Assembly: GCF_024198175.1 (NCBI RefSeq)
Contig: NZ_JAJVKV010000006.1
Span: 62,001-126,000, forward strand
Length of the DNA: 64,000 bases
Direction of reading: 5' to 3'
DNA from: Pyxidicoccus xibeiensis
Lineage (GTDB): Bacteria > Myxococcota > Myxococcia > Myxococcales > Myxococcaceae
A program made the position numbers and the translations under genes. The notes under the pieces are model-generated. The model did no database searches, was not told the origin of the DNA, and saw nothing but the letters and a program-made list of their open reading frames with translations. Positions 34,101 to 43,261 of this stretch are shown piece by piece; the stretch's first letter is position 1; each line of letters begins with the position of its first letter.

Positions 34101-34807
34101 TCGGAGGCGTCGCGCCCCTTGTACTTGAGCCACGCGCGCGCGAAGCGCTCCTTGGCCTGAATCGAGCCCGCGGCGAGCGCCTCGAAGTCTTCGCGCCCGC
34201 CGACGATGCCCTCGGTCTCAAGGCGCTTCCAGACGACCTCACCGTACTCCTTCGCCTCGCGGCGGACCTCCTCGAAGATGGCGTCGACGTTGAGGAACTC
34301 GAAGGGCACCTTGCCGCGCCGCTTGAGCGCCGCGTTGAAGCCCTCGTAGACGGCGCGGTCGAAGCCGGTGCTCTTGCCTCGCACCGAGAGCATGTGGATG
34401 CGCACGACGAGCAGGCCCGCCTTCGTGAGCCACGCTTCGTGGTCGCTGGCCTCGCCGCCCTTGCTCGCCTTTGCGTCGCGATGGGCGTTGAGCAGCGGGC
34501 GAAACTTCTTCCACGCGGGCGGCGCTCCCTCGACAAGCAGCGAGAGCATCGTCATGAAGTGCGACTTGCCGCTGCCGAAGCTGCCGTGGATGAAGCGGCC
34601 GTACTCCTCGCCTCGGTCGAAGACCTGCTTCATGTCGTCGAGGATGCGGGGCAGCTCCTTCTCGACGGCGGGGGTGACGACGTAGTCGCGTGCGAGCTGC
34701 TCGACCTCCTCGGAGTTGGGGTCCAGTTCGCGCAGTTTGACGACGAAACCCATCGCCCGGATATCCTCGGGACGCGGAAGCTCGAAGGCCTCAGTGATGG
34801 TGGTCAT
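31196..34807 (-). CDS. pglY: BREX-2 ATPase PglY
   Basis: 1203-aa ATPase, the type 2 counterpart of BrxC. Walker A is GSFGSGKSH (75-83) and a Walker B-like GGIVLMIDEFLLWLA occurs near residue 265. The size, the N-terminal ATPase and the long helical C-terminus match PglY. Near the C-terminus (about residues 1130-1160) is a repeated PPxIGGG motif (PPAIGGG, PPVIGGG, PPLVGGG), probably a flexible linker. The ATG at 34,807 overlaps pglX by 4 bp. It acts with PglX and PglZ in phage restriction and self-DNA marking. Confidence 0.92.
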   Translation of the reverse strand: MTTITEAFELPRPEDIRAMGFVVKLRELDPNSEEVEQLARDYVVTPAVEKELPRILDDMKQVFDRGEEYGRFIHGSFGSGKSHFMTMLSLLVEGAPPAWKKFRPLLNAHRDAKASKGGEASDHEAWLTKAGLLVVRIHMLSVRGKSTGFDRAVYEGFNAALKRRGKVPFEFLNVDAIFEEVRREAKEYGEVVWKRLETEGIVGGREDFEALAAGSIQAKERFARAWLKYKGRDASDAGIDPRWSEGLKRMAEHAKAQGFGGIVLMIDEFLLWLAEKSGQEFVAEINNLNVIVDHNTGQRPAPIFVFVARQRNLQEFFPDLVDESKIHEHLDHHAKRFEITKLQDVELRHIVRGRVLRSKKADEVKAAVSSLSEKHSKVLPALLAGGDLDYLRDVYPFHPALIEMLVDVTSLMQRERSALRLLYELLVVHYPKLPLGEFLPVGSAFSAIFPESGVEASKKVELMQDIHHQYYSRLAPAMAKMAEEGGAEFNDERRRALNQLVKTVLLAEVSPRLKQGGLTIERIVQLNAVDVEGETFRGQVRVAETDLLALSQRVPDLQVAGQGKTALVRYVLGRVSLGEILGRARSKVDNPAQRFKVFWLALRQTLGVAGTKGFEDGGPNEGDWDLSWRRTRRRGRIKLGNVREMSYDDFAPPDGAFKILVDYPWDEPGHTVDEDRLRAINVRKKQGLLHTVCWLPRHMSPTELGVLTELAAVRYLLSDAGQEDLLETLGPQDKSKVLDQAGIRQKTLEGQLEDLLKEVYVRHGEFVALISDVDSSRPRETLAENLEHIAALLVDRRYPQHPTFLAEPKKQDLESLLGWMVDAGEGSVSIAYDENVGKVLKNLGQPLELVNLGQTKASLRLDSRYIKDVLQRADQDSVSWTPIADHLRETYGFQPLLVDLFLCFLCQRDHRALEDISGEPADVRIGMSQTTRIRLQRGKLVSAADWHRLRDLGNQLFEVPRPAAHRSLQGQDRFTTELRTRGQARRTVLQALHTRLVHLGVQGGDRLKELSTANTRLGPLAQTTTDSHKVLSELLAAWPDDASDALRTIVQQAETLRDALAELNEHARGNLKAGVNHPVIGSEVSGHLSALDSRLAAAQAEQPLTKDWVATWNKKAQELIKRLIEQPPAIGGGVQPPVIGGGAQPPLVGGGTEVTPRTVLLKKRVNPTDADAISDFLDEVRKALTAQGTKPISVVLVRTEELE

Positions 34808-37800
34808 GACTCGTCGCTCTCCTCGATCTCGCAGTCTTCCTCGTCACGCGCAGCGGCCTTCTTCGCGCCTCGCTTGGCGCCGGAGGCGCGCGAAGTGGGT
34901 GGCGGGAAGCGTTTCTTCCAGTCCTCGATGAGCTCGCGGCTCGGGCCCTCCGGACCCACGAGCGCCTGCAGCTCGGCCTTCAGCCGCGTGGCGGCTGCAA
35001 CGTCTTCGCGCGCGACGTCGGGCAACAGGCGCCACGAGCTGTCGAGCAGGCCGATGCGGTCAGCGAGCGGCACGGACGCGTCCTCGAGCTCCTCGTCGAT
35101 GGTGAGGATGGCCTTCACGCGCTGCTGCGCGGTCCAGCCCGCCCAGCCGTAGAGCGTTTCGACGCCGGAGCGCCCGGGCACCTCGGTGAAGGAGATGAAG
35201 CGCTCGCGTGGGACGTTCAGCTTTCCCCGCAACCGCCAGTACTCAGTGCGCAGGAAGTCAACTGACTTGCCTCGACTGCCTTGGCTGAACTCTGGAAGAG
35301 ACTCCCCGCGTTGAAGCTTCTCGCCTGCATCTTCTCTTCGCTGAAACGCCCACACCTCTTCCCAGGCGTTTCGCTTCAACAGGCCAGATACCGTGTAGAT
35401 GTGGGAGGGGTGGGTCGGAACTGCCTCGGTTGCGAGAACACTTGAGACCAATGCCTGCACGTCGACGTCGCGACGTCCTTCGTAGAGCGAAGCAACGTCG
35501 AGGAAGCGTTCATCGTCCTGCACGGCCGCGGCGAGGTGAGCGGTCGTTAGCGGACGCGCCTTGTTTGCGAACACCGCCTCAAGCTGGTCACTCAGCCATG
35601 CAAATGCGGCCACCTCGAGGTGGTCCGAGTAGTTGTACGGCTCCCACTTGCGTTTGTACTCAGGGGCTTCGAGTGCGCCCAACGGGGCGTGAGTAGCGAT
35701 CAGCTTGAGTCTACGCTCAAGCACTTCGCGGTACGCCTTCTGGTACACGTCGGGAACGTCGACGACTGCCATCCCACCGTTCGCCGAGAACCAATGAGTC
35801 TGCACGTCGCCAGCAGCTACCCGTCGGGCCAGATGGATTGCGAACGGGCGGTGCTCGGAACTGATCGAGTCGATCTCGGACAACGGCGTGAGTTCTGTTC
35901 GCGGCGCCAGTCCAAAGAGGCAGTAGACGGTCCAGTCGAGTTCCTCTTGGAGCGCAATCATCCTTTCGCGCACGACCCGGTGCTTCCGCTCTGCCGTGAC
36001 CACTTCCGAGGAAAGGTCTGACCATGACTGGCCGAGAAGATAGGAGGGCTCAAGCTGAACCAACTCCCGTGCGAGCTTCTCGATCCGACTTGCGACCTCC
36101 CTAACGCGGCCACTGTCGTCCGCAAGGTACGGGAGCCGCTCGACAAGCCCACCAGAGAACCGGAGCCGCTGTGCCCACGGCTCTGCCTGCTTCTTGGTGC
36201 CGGAGCTTCGTCCGCCGACCTTCTTCGCGTTGTTGCGGAGCCAGAACGAAGCAAGCGACGAGTTGAGGAATCCGAGCAGCTCAAGGTGCGCAAGCTCGCC
36301 GCCGCCCCCCTTGACGCGAATGATTGGAGCCGTGTTGTTGAAGACGAACCCGCCGCGTTCCAGCGCGAAATGGTTGTGCGTCGCTACGTCCGCGAACGTG
36401 ATGCGCAGCGGTACGCGGTAGCGAGCGGGAATCCACCTGTACCAGTTCCACCAGTTCGCACCCTCAGAGGCGCGATCGCCGGAGAAGGAGCTGACCGAGT
36501 TGAGAGCAGTCCGATAGCGCCAGAGGTGGTTGGGGCGAGCGAGTCGTCCTTCGAATGGGAGAGGCTCGGCGTCCTGCACGCCGTAGGGCGTCAGCGCCTC
36601 TTCCGTTGGACGGAGGCACCAGTCGCGGACGTTGGTGCCCGCAAGCAGGGGGCGGACAAACTCACAGCTGTATCCAAGGCGGACGAAGGTACCCTTGGGC
36701 TGGTAGAACGGCTCGTCTAGACCGGCAAAGGAAGCGAAGCCGATCTGCTCCACAACATCCCCGAGTCGGACCCGGGTCGTTGCTTCAATTTTGCTGATAA
36801 GATCCGATGTATCGCCTACGTGCAATACCCACGGATGCGCGGCCATCCTGGCTCGTGCGAGGTCGTCGACTCGGATGTAATCGTTTTCGAAGCCAAGTGT
36901 GGCCCAGCCGGCAACCACGCTCGACCACACGGCTGCCGTGGAGAGATCGACAGGCCGATCGGTGTCACCGGACTTTCCGATCACAGTGCGGATCGGCGCC
37001 AACTTTTCTGGACGTCGATTTCGCCCGAATAGCATCACGGTCGGCGTCTCGAATCCGGAGTGCGCGACGATGGCTCCCGAGAGATCCACAACGAGGCTCA
37101 GGTCGATCCCTGCAAGGACCTCCTCCACGAACGGCTTCCCGGCCTCTCCCTTCATGAAGTTGTTCGCCGTGATCACTCCCACGAAAGCCAAGGGCTTTGC
37201 GAGCTGAAAGCATCGTTCGGTGAAGAGAGCGCCAAGTCCGTAGTCCTTGAATGCGGCCACGTAGCGTCGACGGCGACCTACGTTCTCGCGGTGGTACTCC
37301 TTCTGAAGCCTGTCGCGTTCCTCGTTGTACGGAGGATTTGCGACCACCGCGTGGAACTTTATCTCGAAGACCTTCTTGAGTGCCGCGCGAACATCCGAGC
37401 GCGTGAGCGTCGCGCGCGGCTTCTCTTCGACCGGCTCGAAGAGCGAGAACTGAAGCGAGGGCTTCTGCTCCTCCCTCTCGACCTGTTCGAGCCCATCGGC
37501 CCAGTACACGTGCGGATGGAAGCGCGCGGCGTCGGCGAGCTTGGTCACGCCTGCCAGCTCGGCGGCCGTCATGATGAGGCGCGTGCGTGCGAGCGCGCAG
37601 GCATAGTCGTTGAGGTCGATGCCGACGACGCGGTCGAGCGCGTGCGCGACGACCTGCTCCTTCGACCAGTCCGAGTGCTTGTCGGCGGTTGCGGCGACGA
37701 GGCGCTTCAAGCCGTCGATCAGGAAGTGGCCCGAGCCGCAGGCGGGATCGAGCAGCCGCACTTCGTCAGCGCCGAAGGTCTCGATGGCCGGCGTCAGGGT

Positions 37801-38409
37801 CCGGTTGAGGATGAAGGCGCGCACGAAATCGGGCGTCTGGCAGAGCGCGAAGCGGTCCTTCACGACCGGATCGAGCTCCTGGTACAAGTCGCCCATCAGC
37901 TCGCCTTCGAAGCGCTCCTCGGCGAAGCTCCACACCGCGCCGCTGTCGGCGTCACGGTGGCGCCAGAAGCCGATGAGCGCGCGAGAGAGATCGTCCGACG
38001 GCAACGACACCTCGGCGGGCTGGGGGCTGAACAGCTCGGGCACGCCGCCGCGCGTGCTCGCGAGGTCCTTGTAGATCCAGCGCAGGAAGGCCGTGTCGCC
38101 GAGGTTCGGCGCGAGCTTCTCGAAGAGCTGCTGTGCCTCAGGATCGAGCAGCCGCCCCGGCGCGAGGAGCCCCCGGTCTTCGAGCACGCGCACGTAGACG
38201 CTCTTCAGCACCCAGAGCACCGCAGCGCGGCGCGAGAGGAGGTCCGTCCAGACCTCGAAGTCCTCGGCGACGCGCTCGTCCTTGTGGAGCTGCTCTGCGG
38301 CCGCGCGTGCAGCGCCGGGCGCGCGCATCTTCGCGCGCAGGTCGGCGGCGATCTTCGCGACGTGGTCGCGGAGAGCGGTGGTCAATCGGGCTCGGTCGTT
38401 CGCTTTCAT
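34804..38409 (-). CDS. pglX: BREX-2 adenine-specific DNA methyltransferase PglX
   Basis: 1201-aa N6-adenine methyltransferase. Motif I is DPACGSGHF (221-229), binding S-adenosylmethionine, and motif IV is NPPY (358-361). The ATG at 38,409 is selected because the family start is MKANDRARLTTALRDHV; a longer frame reaches 38,631 but that would lie in pglW. The gene begins 10 bp after the pglW stop. The central part, roughly 35,300-37,350, is visibly less GC-rich (some 60-base lines at 48-57%) than the rest, suggesting the specificity region was exchanged. It methylates host DNA to distinguish it from phage DNA. Confidence 0.92.
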   Translation of the reverse strand: MKANDRARLTTALRDHVAKIAADLRAKMRAPGAARAAAEQLHKDERVAEDFEVWTDLLSRRAAVLWVLKSVYVRVLEDRGLLAPGRLLDPEAQQLFEKLAPNLGDTAFLRWIYKDLASTRGGVPELFSPQPAEVSLPSDDLSRALIGFWRHRDADSGAVWSFAEERFEGELMGDLYQELDPVVKDRFALCQTPDFVRAFILNRTLTPAIETFGADEVRLLDPACGSGHFLIDGLKRLVAATADKHSDWSKEQVVAHALDRVVGIDLNDYACALARTRLIMTAAELAGVTKLADAARFHPHVYWADGLEQVEREEQKPSLQFSLFEPVEEKPRATLTRSDVRAALKKVFEIKFHAVVANPPYNEERDRLQKEYHRENVGRRRRYVAAFKDYGLGALFTERCFQLAKPLAFVGVITANNFMKGEAGKPFVEEVLAGIDLSLVVDLSGAIVAHSGFETPTVMLFGRNRRPEKLAPIRTVIGKSGDTDRPVDLSTAAVWSSVVAGWATLGFENDYIRVDDLARARMAAHPWVLHVGDTSDLISKIEATTRVRLGDVVEQIGFASFAGLDEPFYQPKGTFVRLGYSCEFVRPLLAGTNVRDWCLRPTEEALTPYGVQDAEPLPFEGRLARPNHLWRYRTALNSVSSFSGDRASEGANWWNWYRWIPARYRVPLRITFADVATHNHFALERGGFVFNNTAPIIRVKGGGGELAHLELLGFLNSSLASFWLRNNAKKVGGRSSGTKKQAEPWAQRLRFSGGLVERLPYLADDSGRVREVASRIEKLARELVQLEPSYLLGQSWSDLSSEVVTAERKHRVVRERMIALQEELDWTVYCLFGLAPRTELTPLSEIDSISSEHRPFAIHLARRVAAGDVQTHWFSANGGMAVVDVPDVYQKAYREVLERRLKLIATHAPLGALEAPEYKRKWEPYNYSDHLEVAAFAWLSDQLEAVFANKARPLTTAHLAAAVQDDERFLDVASLYEGRRDVDVQALVSSVLATEAVPTHPSHIYTVSGLLKRNAWEEVWAFQRREDAGEKLQRGESLPEFSQGSRGKSVDFLRTEYWRLRGKLNVPRERFISFTEVPGRSGVETLYGWAGWTAQQRVKAILTIDEELEDASVPLADRIGLLDSSWRLLPDVAREDVAAATRLKAELQALVGPEGPSRELIEDWKKRFPPPTSRASGAKRGAKKAAARDEEDCEIEESDES

Positions 38410-38419
38410 CGATGTTGGC

Positions 38420-41400
38420 TCAGCCCGGAAGTGGGTGCAGAAGAGGCAGCGTCGCGCCTTCGAGGTGCCACATGGCGGGGCCCTCGTTGAAGCGCGGCTG
38501 GCGGTTGTGGATGACGCCCGGGACCACGAGGATCCAGAAGCCCCGACTGCTGGAGAGCGTCTCGTCGTAGAGGCGGCGCGGAAGGTCAAGCGCCTCGCAC
38601 AGGCCGAAGAGCGCGGTGTCGCCGAGGACAATCACGTTGCCTGCTCGCCCGTGTTCTTCGAGCAGATTGAACAGCGTCTGCTCGGCCGCCTCGGTGAGCG
38701 CCTCGCGCTGCGCGACGAAGCGCTCGGCACGCTCGAGCGACTTGATGTCGGCGGCGTGCTCACCGAAGAAGGCGTCGTCGAACGAGACCCACTTGCCACC
38801 GAGCGCGCTGGCGACGGAGCGCCCGATCTCGGCGTGGCCCTCGGGTGGCGTCACCAGCATGCGGAAGCCGCGCGACCCCGCGGCCTCCTTCAGCATGTCG
38901 CGCACCACCAGCTCGGGGCTGCGCTCGGCGCCGAAGCTGTTCGGCAGCTCGTCGGCCGCGAGCGGCTGCGCGGCCACGATCGAGCCCGCTCGGCCCGGCA
39001 GCACCAGTGCGCCCTGAACGCGGCAGTCGAGGTCGCGCAGAATGGCGAGCAGGTGGTCGGGATCGGGGTACGGCGTATGCGGGCCGAAGATGCGTCGCAC
39101 GCGCACAGCCAGCTCTTCGAGCGCGATGGGCTCTCGCGCCTGGTCGATGACGAAGCCGATGCTGTGCTTCGGGTCGATCGGGCCGATGAAGAGGTGGCCC
39201 GTCTCGGCGATCTCGACGTCCTCGCAGATGCGCACGCCGAGGGCGAGCGGATCGCCGTCGAAGTGTGGCAGGAGCCCCGCGAGCGTGCGCCGCGCAGTGT
39301 CGGGCTCGACGGGCGACCACTGACCGGCGAGGCGCACCACCTCAGCGGCGAACGCCTTGACCGTGTCGCGATCGAAGATGGGGCGCGCGACGATCGGCTG
39401 CTCGGCGCCGTCGACCTCGAAGATGTGCGCGCGACCGGGCGTGACGCGCACGATCACGCGCACGATGCCTTCACCGGTCACGACGCCGGCGGGCCACTCG
39501 CTCTCGAATCGCTGGCCGATCTCGTCGAGCCGCACGAGGCCACCAAAGCCATCGACCACCGCGTCGAAGGCGCTCGTGAGGTCGGCGAGCGCCGAGAGGT
39601 CCATGCGCTCGAGCCCTTTGGAGACATCGTGGCTGACCTTCGGCTGATTGGTCCCGAGGTCCTCGGCGATCTGCTCCTGCGTCTCGGGCTCGCCGGTGAT
39701 GCCGATGACGCGCTCGACGGCGATGCGCTGCTCGGGGGTGAGCGGCCTCGTCGCGAGCTCCCAGACGCGATCGAGCGTGTGCGCGCCGTCGTTGCCACCC
39801 TTCGCCTTGCCATCGGTGTACGCGCGGAACTGGTACAGCGCCTCGACGACCTCGGCCAGCTTCTTGCGGCCAATGCCCGGGAGCGCGAGCAGCGCGCTGC
39901 GCGTGACCGAGGCCACCGCGCCGACCGTGGGGAGCCCGCCCGCGGCGAGCGCCGAGCGCAGCGTCTCTCCGAGCGGGAGCTTCTGCACAGGCTCAGGGGA
40001 GGAGCAGAGGTCGGGCAAGAGCGGAGGCTCGAGCGTGCCCGCCGCCTCGGTGCCTTCGAGCCCGCGACCACGCAGCGTCTCCTGGAAGGCGATGATGTCG
40101 TTCGCGGTCTTGGTGCCGATGGCGTGAATGGCGCGCACCTGTGCGGCAGGCAGCGCGAGGAGCTGGCCCACCGTGTGGACCTGGCAGCGGGCGAGCGCGT
40201 TGATGGCGCGCGTCGAGAGCCCCGAGGTGCGCAGCGGCGTGGTCGCGTCGATCTGCTTGGGCGGCGGGACGGAGGACGATGTGGTCGTGTCCTCGCCGAG
40301 CGCGACGAGCAACGCCTCGCGCATGGCGCGCGCCGACGGGAAGCGCTTCTCGGGTGTCGGATCAAGTGCCTTGCGGAAGAACGCGGCGAGGCCCGTGGGC
40401 TGGATGTCGTCGTCGGCGACGATCGGCGCCTGGCCCGGTTCGGGCAGGCGGCCCTCGAAGGCATGGCGGCCGGCATAGAGCTCGAAGAGGCACAGCGCGG
40501 CTGCGAAGCGGTCGGTGGCATGCGTCCAGCGCGCGCTCGCCGGGTCGCGGTAGAGGGCGGTGCCGCCGTAGGGCGCGTCCTCGGGCATGGCCGCGAGGCT
40601 GAAGTCGATGATGGTGAGCCGCCCGTCGGAGACGAGCAGGTTGTCGGGCTTGAGGTCCTTGTGCGTGACCGACTTCTGCTCGAGGTAGTCGAGGCCCGCG
40701 ATGAGGTCCTCGGCGAGGCGGCGCTGCGTGGTGGGCTCGGGGGCTGGGTGCTGCGCGAGCCACTGGCGCAGGTTCATGCCGCTCACCCGCTCCATGACGA
40801 GCGTCAGGCGCCCCTCGACCATCTTGGTCAGGTCGATGACCCGCACGATGTTCGGGTGATCGAGCCCGGTGAGCACGGTGTACTCGCCGCGCAGGGCCTC
40901 TTCCGCGGCGTCCTCCGAGCGCGCGATCTTCAGGGCGCGGGTGCGCCCGCTGACCAGGTGGCGCGCGGCGTAGACGACGGCCATGCCTCCCTGGCCGAGG
41001 CGCGTGACGATCTCGTAGTCGGAGCCGATGCGCTGGCCCGCCTGGAGGTTGTCGGCATCGAGCGGCGCGCGCCCGACGTTCGGGATGAGCGCCTGACCGC
41101 GGGGCGACGGATCGCGCCCGACGCGCACGGCCTCGATGGCCTCGGCGAGCGTGGCGTAGCGGTCGGTGGCGCGCAGCTCGACCATCTTGGCGACGGCCTC
41201 GTCGAGGCTGAGGGGCAGGCGCTGCGAGATGTCGCGCACGCGGCGCATGAGCCGGCGCTGCGCCATGAGCTGGCGGGTGTTCTCGAAGAGCGGCTTGCCG
41301 GTGAGGACGAGCGCCAGCATCGCACCAAGGCTGAACTGGTCGGACGCTGGCTCTGCGCTGGAGAACGCGGTCACGACCTCGGGCGCCGCGTACACGAGCC

Positions 41401-42508
41401 GGTCGTCGTGGATGGTGGTGAGCGAGATGGTGGCGTCGCTCGTCATCTGCTTCGCGAGGTCGAAGCCCGTGACGCGCACCTCTGTCGGCTCTTGCTTGTC
41501 CTCGACGAGGACGACGTCGGGCCGAAGCAGGCGATGGACCACGCCCTGACGGTGCACCTCGTCGATGGTCTGGGCGATGCGGATCCAGAGGTCCGTGCGG
41601 ATGCGGAGATCAGCCTTCTCTTTGCCGCGCGCGTCGGGCCCGTAGCGCTCGACCCAGGTGGTGAGCGTGATGCCCTTGAAGTGCTCGAGCGGCAGCACGA
41701 TGCCGGCCTCGTCAGAGAAGGGCGGATCGGCGGTGAGCACACCTTCACTGCGACCGAGGCGACCGAGGACCTGCGCTTCCCACCGCGCGCGCTCGGCGAT
41801 GCGGTCACGCTGCGTCTGCGTGGCGAGGGGCGGGACGCTGTAGATGCGCAGCACGCGCTCGGCTCCCGACAGCGTGTTCTTCCCGAGCAGCTCAGTGAAG
41901 GTGTCGTGGTGATCGAAGGTCTCGACGACCTCGTACTCGCGAACGCGGCGCACCGGGCGCGGTCCGCTCTGCGCGCCCGTGAACAGTTCGAGCAGTTCGC
42001 GCTCGGCGTTCGACGACGGCATGAGCGCGCGCCCGCCGCTCATGCGATTGATGAGCTCAGGATCCTGGAGCGCGGCGAGGATGGTCTTGCGCGTGTGGAC
42101 GCGGTCGTTGCTCGCCGGGCCGCGCACGCCGACGTCGGTCGTGGCCGAGAGGAACACGAGGCCTTCGGTCCACACTTGGCCAGCCTGGTAGCTCGCGTTC
42201 TTCAGGTGCGACTTGAGCACCTGGGACGTGATGCGATTCAGCTTGAGGGGGCTTCTGATCTTCTCGGGCAGCCACCAGTCGTTGTCGGTGCCCTCGATAC
42301 GGCCTCGGTACGACTTGATCTCGACGACGAAGACTGCGTGCGGCGCGACGACGACGGCGTCGAGCTCATAGACGACGCCGGTGCGCTCCACGAGCCATGC
42401 GTTGCCGTAGACGGTGAAGCTCTCTGGCAATCCATCGACGAGGAAGCGGAGCGCCTGCCGTTCGGCATCGTGCGCGGGCTCACCGATCTGGATGAACTTG
42501 GCCGCCAT
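38420..42508 (-). CDS. pglW: BREX-2 serine/threonine kinase PglW
   Basis: 1362-aa multidomain protein. Residues about 15-130 are a NERD (nuclease-related) domain with VYELDAVVV and VVEIKS. Residues about 205-450 look like a degenerate kinase: HRLLRPD replaces HRDLKPEN and TGFD replaces DFG. Residues about 495-720 are an apparently active kinase with GQGGMAVV (505-512), Lys527, HKDLKPDN (616-623) and DFS (635-637). After residue 760 there are helix-hairpin-helix repeats (AIGTKTANDI and LPGIGRKKLAEV) and an HTH-like segment. PglW is the signature kinase of type 2 BREX and is thought to regulate the system. It starts 3 bp after the upstream gene. Confidence 0.92.
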   Translation of the reverse strand: MAAKFIQIGEPAHDAERQALRFLVDGLPESFTVYGNAWLVERTGVVYELDAVVVAPHAVFVVEIKSYRGRIEGTDNDWWLPEKIRSPLKLNRITSQVLKSHLKNASYQAGQVWTEGLVFLSATTDVGVRGPASNDRVHTRKTILAALQDPELINRMSGGRALMPSSNAERELLELFTGAQSGPRPVRRVREYEVVETFDHHDTFTELLGKNTLSGAERVLRIYSVPPLATQTQRDRIAERARWEAQVLGRLGRSEGVLTADPPFSDEAGIVLPLEHFKGITLTTWVERYGPDARGKEKADLRIRTDLWIRIAQTIDEVHRQGVVHRLLRPDVVLVEDKQEPTEVRVTGFDLAKQMTSDATISLTTIHDDRLVYAAPEVVTAFSSAEPASDQFSLGAMLALVLTGKPLFENTRQLMAQRRLMRRVRDISQRLPLSLDEAVAKMVELRATDRYATLAEAIEAVRVGRDPSPRGQALIPNVGRAPLDADNLQAGQRIGSDYEIVTRLGQGGMAVVYAARHLVSGRTRALKIARSEDAAEEALRGEYTVLTGLDHPNIVRVIDLTKMVEGRLTLVMERVSGMNLRQWLAQHPAPEPTTQRRLAEDLIAGLDYLEQKSVTHKDLKPDNLLVSDGRLTIIDFSLAAMPEDAPYGGTALYRDPASARWTHATDRFAAALCLFELYAGRHAFEGRLPEPGQAPIVADDDIQPTGLAAFFRKALDPTPEKRFPSARAMREALLVALGEDTTTSSSVPPPKQIDATTPLRTSGLSTRAINALARCQVHTVGQLLALPAAQVRAIHAIGTKTANDIIAFQETLRGRGLEGTEAAGTLEPPLLPDLCSSPEPVQKLPLGETLRSALAAGGLPTVGAVASVTRSALLALPGIGRKKLAEVVEALYQFRAYTDGKAKGGNDGAHTLDRVWELATRPLTPEQRIAVERVIGITGEPETQEQIAEDLGTNQPKVSHDVSKGLERMDLSALADLTSAFDAVVDGFGGLVRLDEIGQRFESEWPAGVVTGEGIVRVIVRVTPGRAHIFEVDGAEQPIVARPIFDRDTVKAFAAEVVRLAGQWSPVEPDTARRTLAGLLPHFDGDPLALGVRICEDVEIAETGHLFIGPIDPKHSIGFVIDQAREPIALEELAVRVRRIFGPHTPYPDPDHLLAILRDLDCRVQGALVLPGRAGSIVAAQPLAADELPNSFGAERSPELVVRDMLKEAAGSRGFRMLVTPPEGHAEIGRSVASALGGKWVSFDDAFFGEHAADIKSLERAERFVAQREALTEAAEQTLFNLLEEHGRAGNVIVLGDTALFGLCEALDLPRRLYDETLSSSRGFWILVVPGVIHNRQPRFNEGPAMWHLEGATLPLLHPLPG

Positions 42509-42511
42509 CTT

Positions 42512-43261
42512 TCACACCAACAGGACCTTCGCGGTCGGGAACCAGATCGCGAGCTGGTCCTCGACGCGGAAGAGCCCGCCCTTGTCGGGGTGGAGTCCGA
42601 CGACGAAGTCGAAGGAGCGTTGACGGAGCGGGTGCTCCGGGTTCCTGAGGTCGGCCGCGTCGGCGCGCGTAGCGAAGTCGGAGTGCGGTGCGCCGAGCTC
42701 GAGCGCGACGATGCCCGCGAGCGTCAGCTCTTGCCAGGAGCCGCATGCGACGGAGAAGTTGTCCTGAAGAGTGAGGTCCTTCTGGCTGCTCACGAGGTGG
42801 TGCGCGAGCTGGCCGCCGGTGCCCGGCAGCTCGAGGACCTTCTGGTGCGGCTTCATGACGTGCAGGTCCGAGCGCGCCATGCGCATGGGCAGGCCGAGCA
42901 GGCGCGCTTGTTCGAGGATGTAGTCAGCGCCAGCCGTGTTCAGCGGCAGGGACTCGATGGCCTTGAGCCAGTCGTCGGTGACCGTTTCCGGCAGGCGCTC
43001 GGGGCGCAGCGCGCCACCCACCGCCTCGGGATCGAAGGGCACGCGATGGAGGACGGCGGCGTCCTCGAAGAGCAGCGAGACGAGGTCGACACTCGACAGG
43101 CGCCCACGGAAGCGGGACCAGGTGTCGAGCTTCGGCTCGGTGAGCCGCGGCCGACGGCGGCCCGCGGCTTCGTCGCGCGCGAGGGCGTGGAGCAGCGATG
43201 CCGCCCAGACACCGGTGGGGCGCTGAGCGTCGCTCAGCGTGGACACATCAAGGGACGGCAT
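42512..43261 (-). CDS. Uncharacterised protein at the head of the BREX-2 operon
   Basis: 249-aa protein starting at ATG 43,261, overlapping the HTH gene stop as ATGA (a TTG one codon upstream is also possible). No domain is recognised. Notable stretches are KVLELPGTGGQLAHHL and NFSVACGSWQELTLAG, which look like a compact alpha/beta domain, and FDFVVGLHPDKGGLF. It is tightly coupled between the HTH protein and pglW, so it is probably a regulatory or accessory BREX-2 component rather than an independent gene. Confidence 0.65.
   Translation of the reverse strand: MPSLDVSTLSDAQRPTGVWAASLLHALARDEAAGRRRPRLTEPKLDTWSRFRGRLSSVDLVSLLFEDAAVLHRVPFDPEAVGGALRPERLPETVTDDWLKAIESLPLNTAGADYILEQARLLGLPMRMARSDLHVMKPHQKVLELPGTGGQLAHHLVSSQKDLTLQDNFSVACGSWQELTLAGIVALELGAPHSDFATRADAADLRNPEHPLRQRSFDFVVGLHPDKGGLFRVEDQLAIWFPTAKVLLV

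Noticed and set aside
38410..38631. N-terminal extension of PglX into the pglW gene
   Set aside because: The extra residues lie antisense-free but inside pglW and lack similarity to PglX; ATG 38,409 gives the normal family start.
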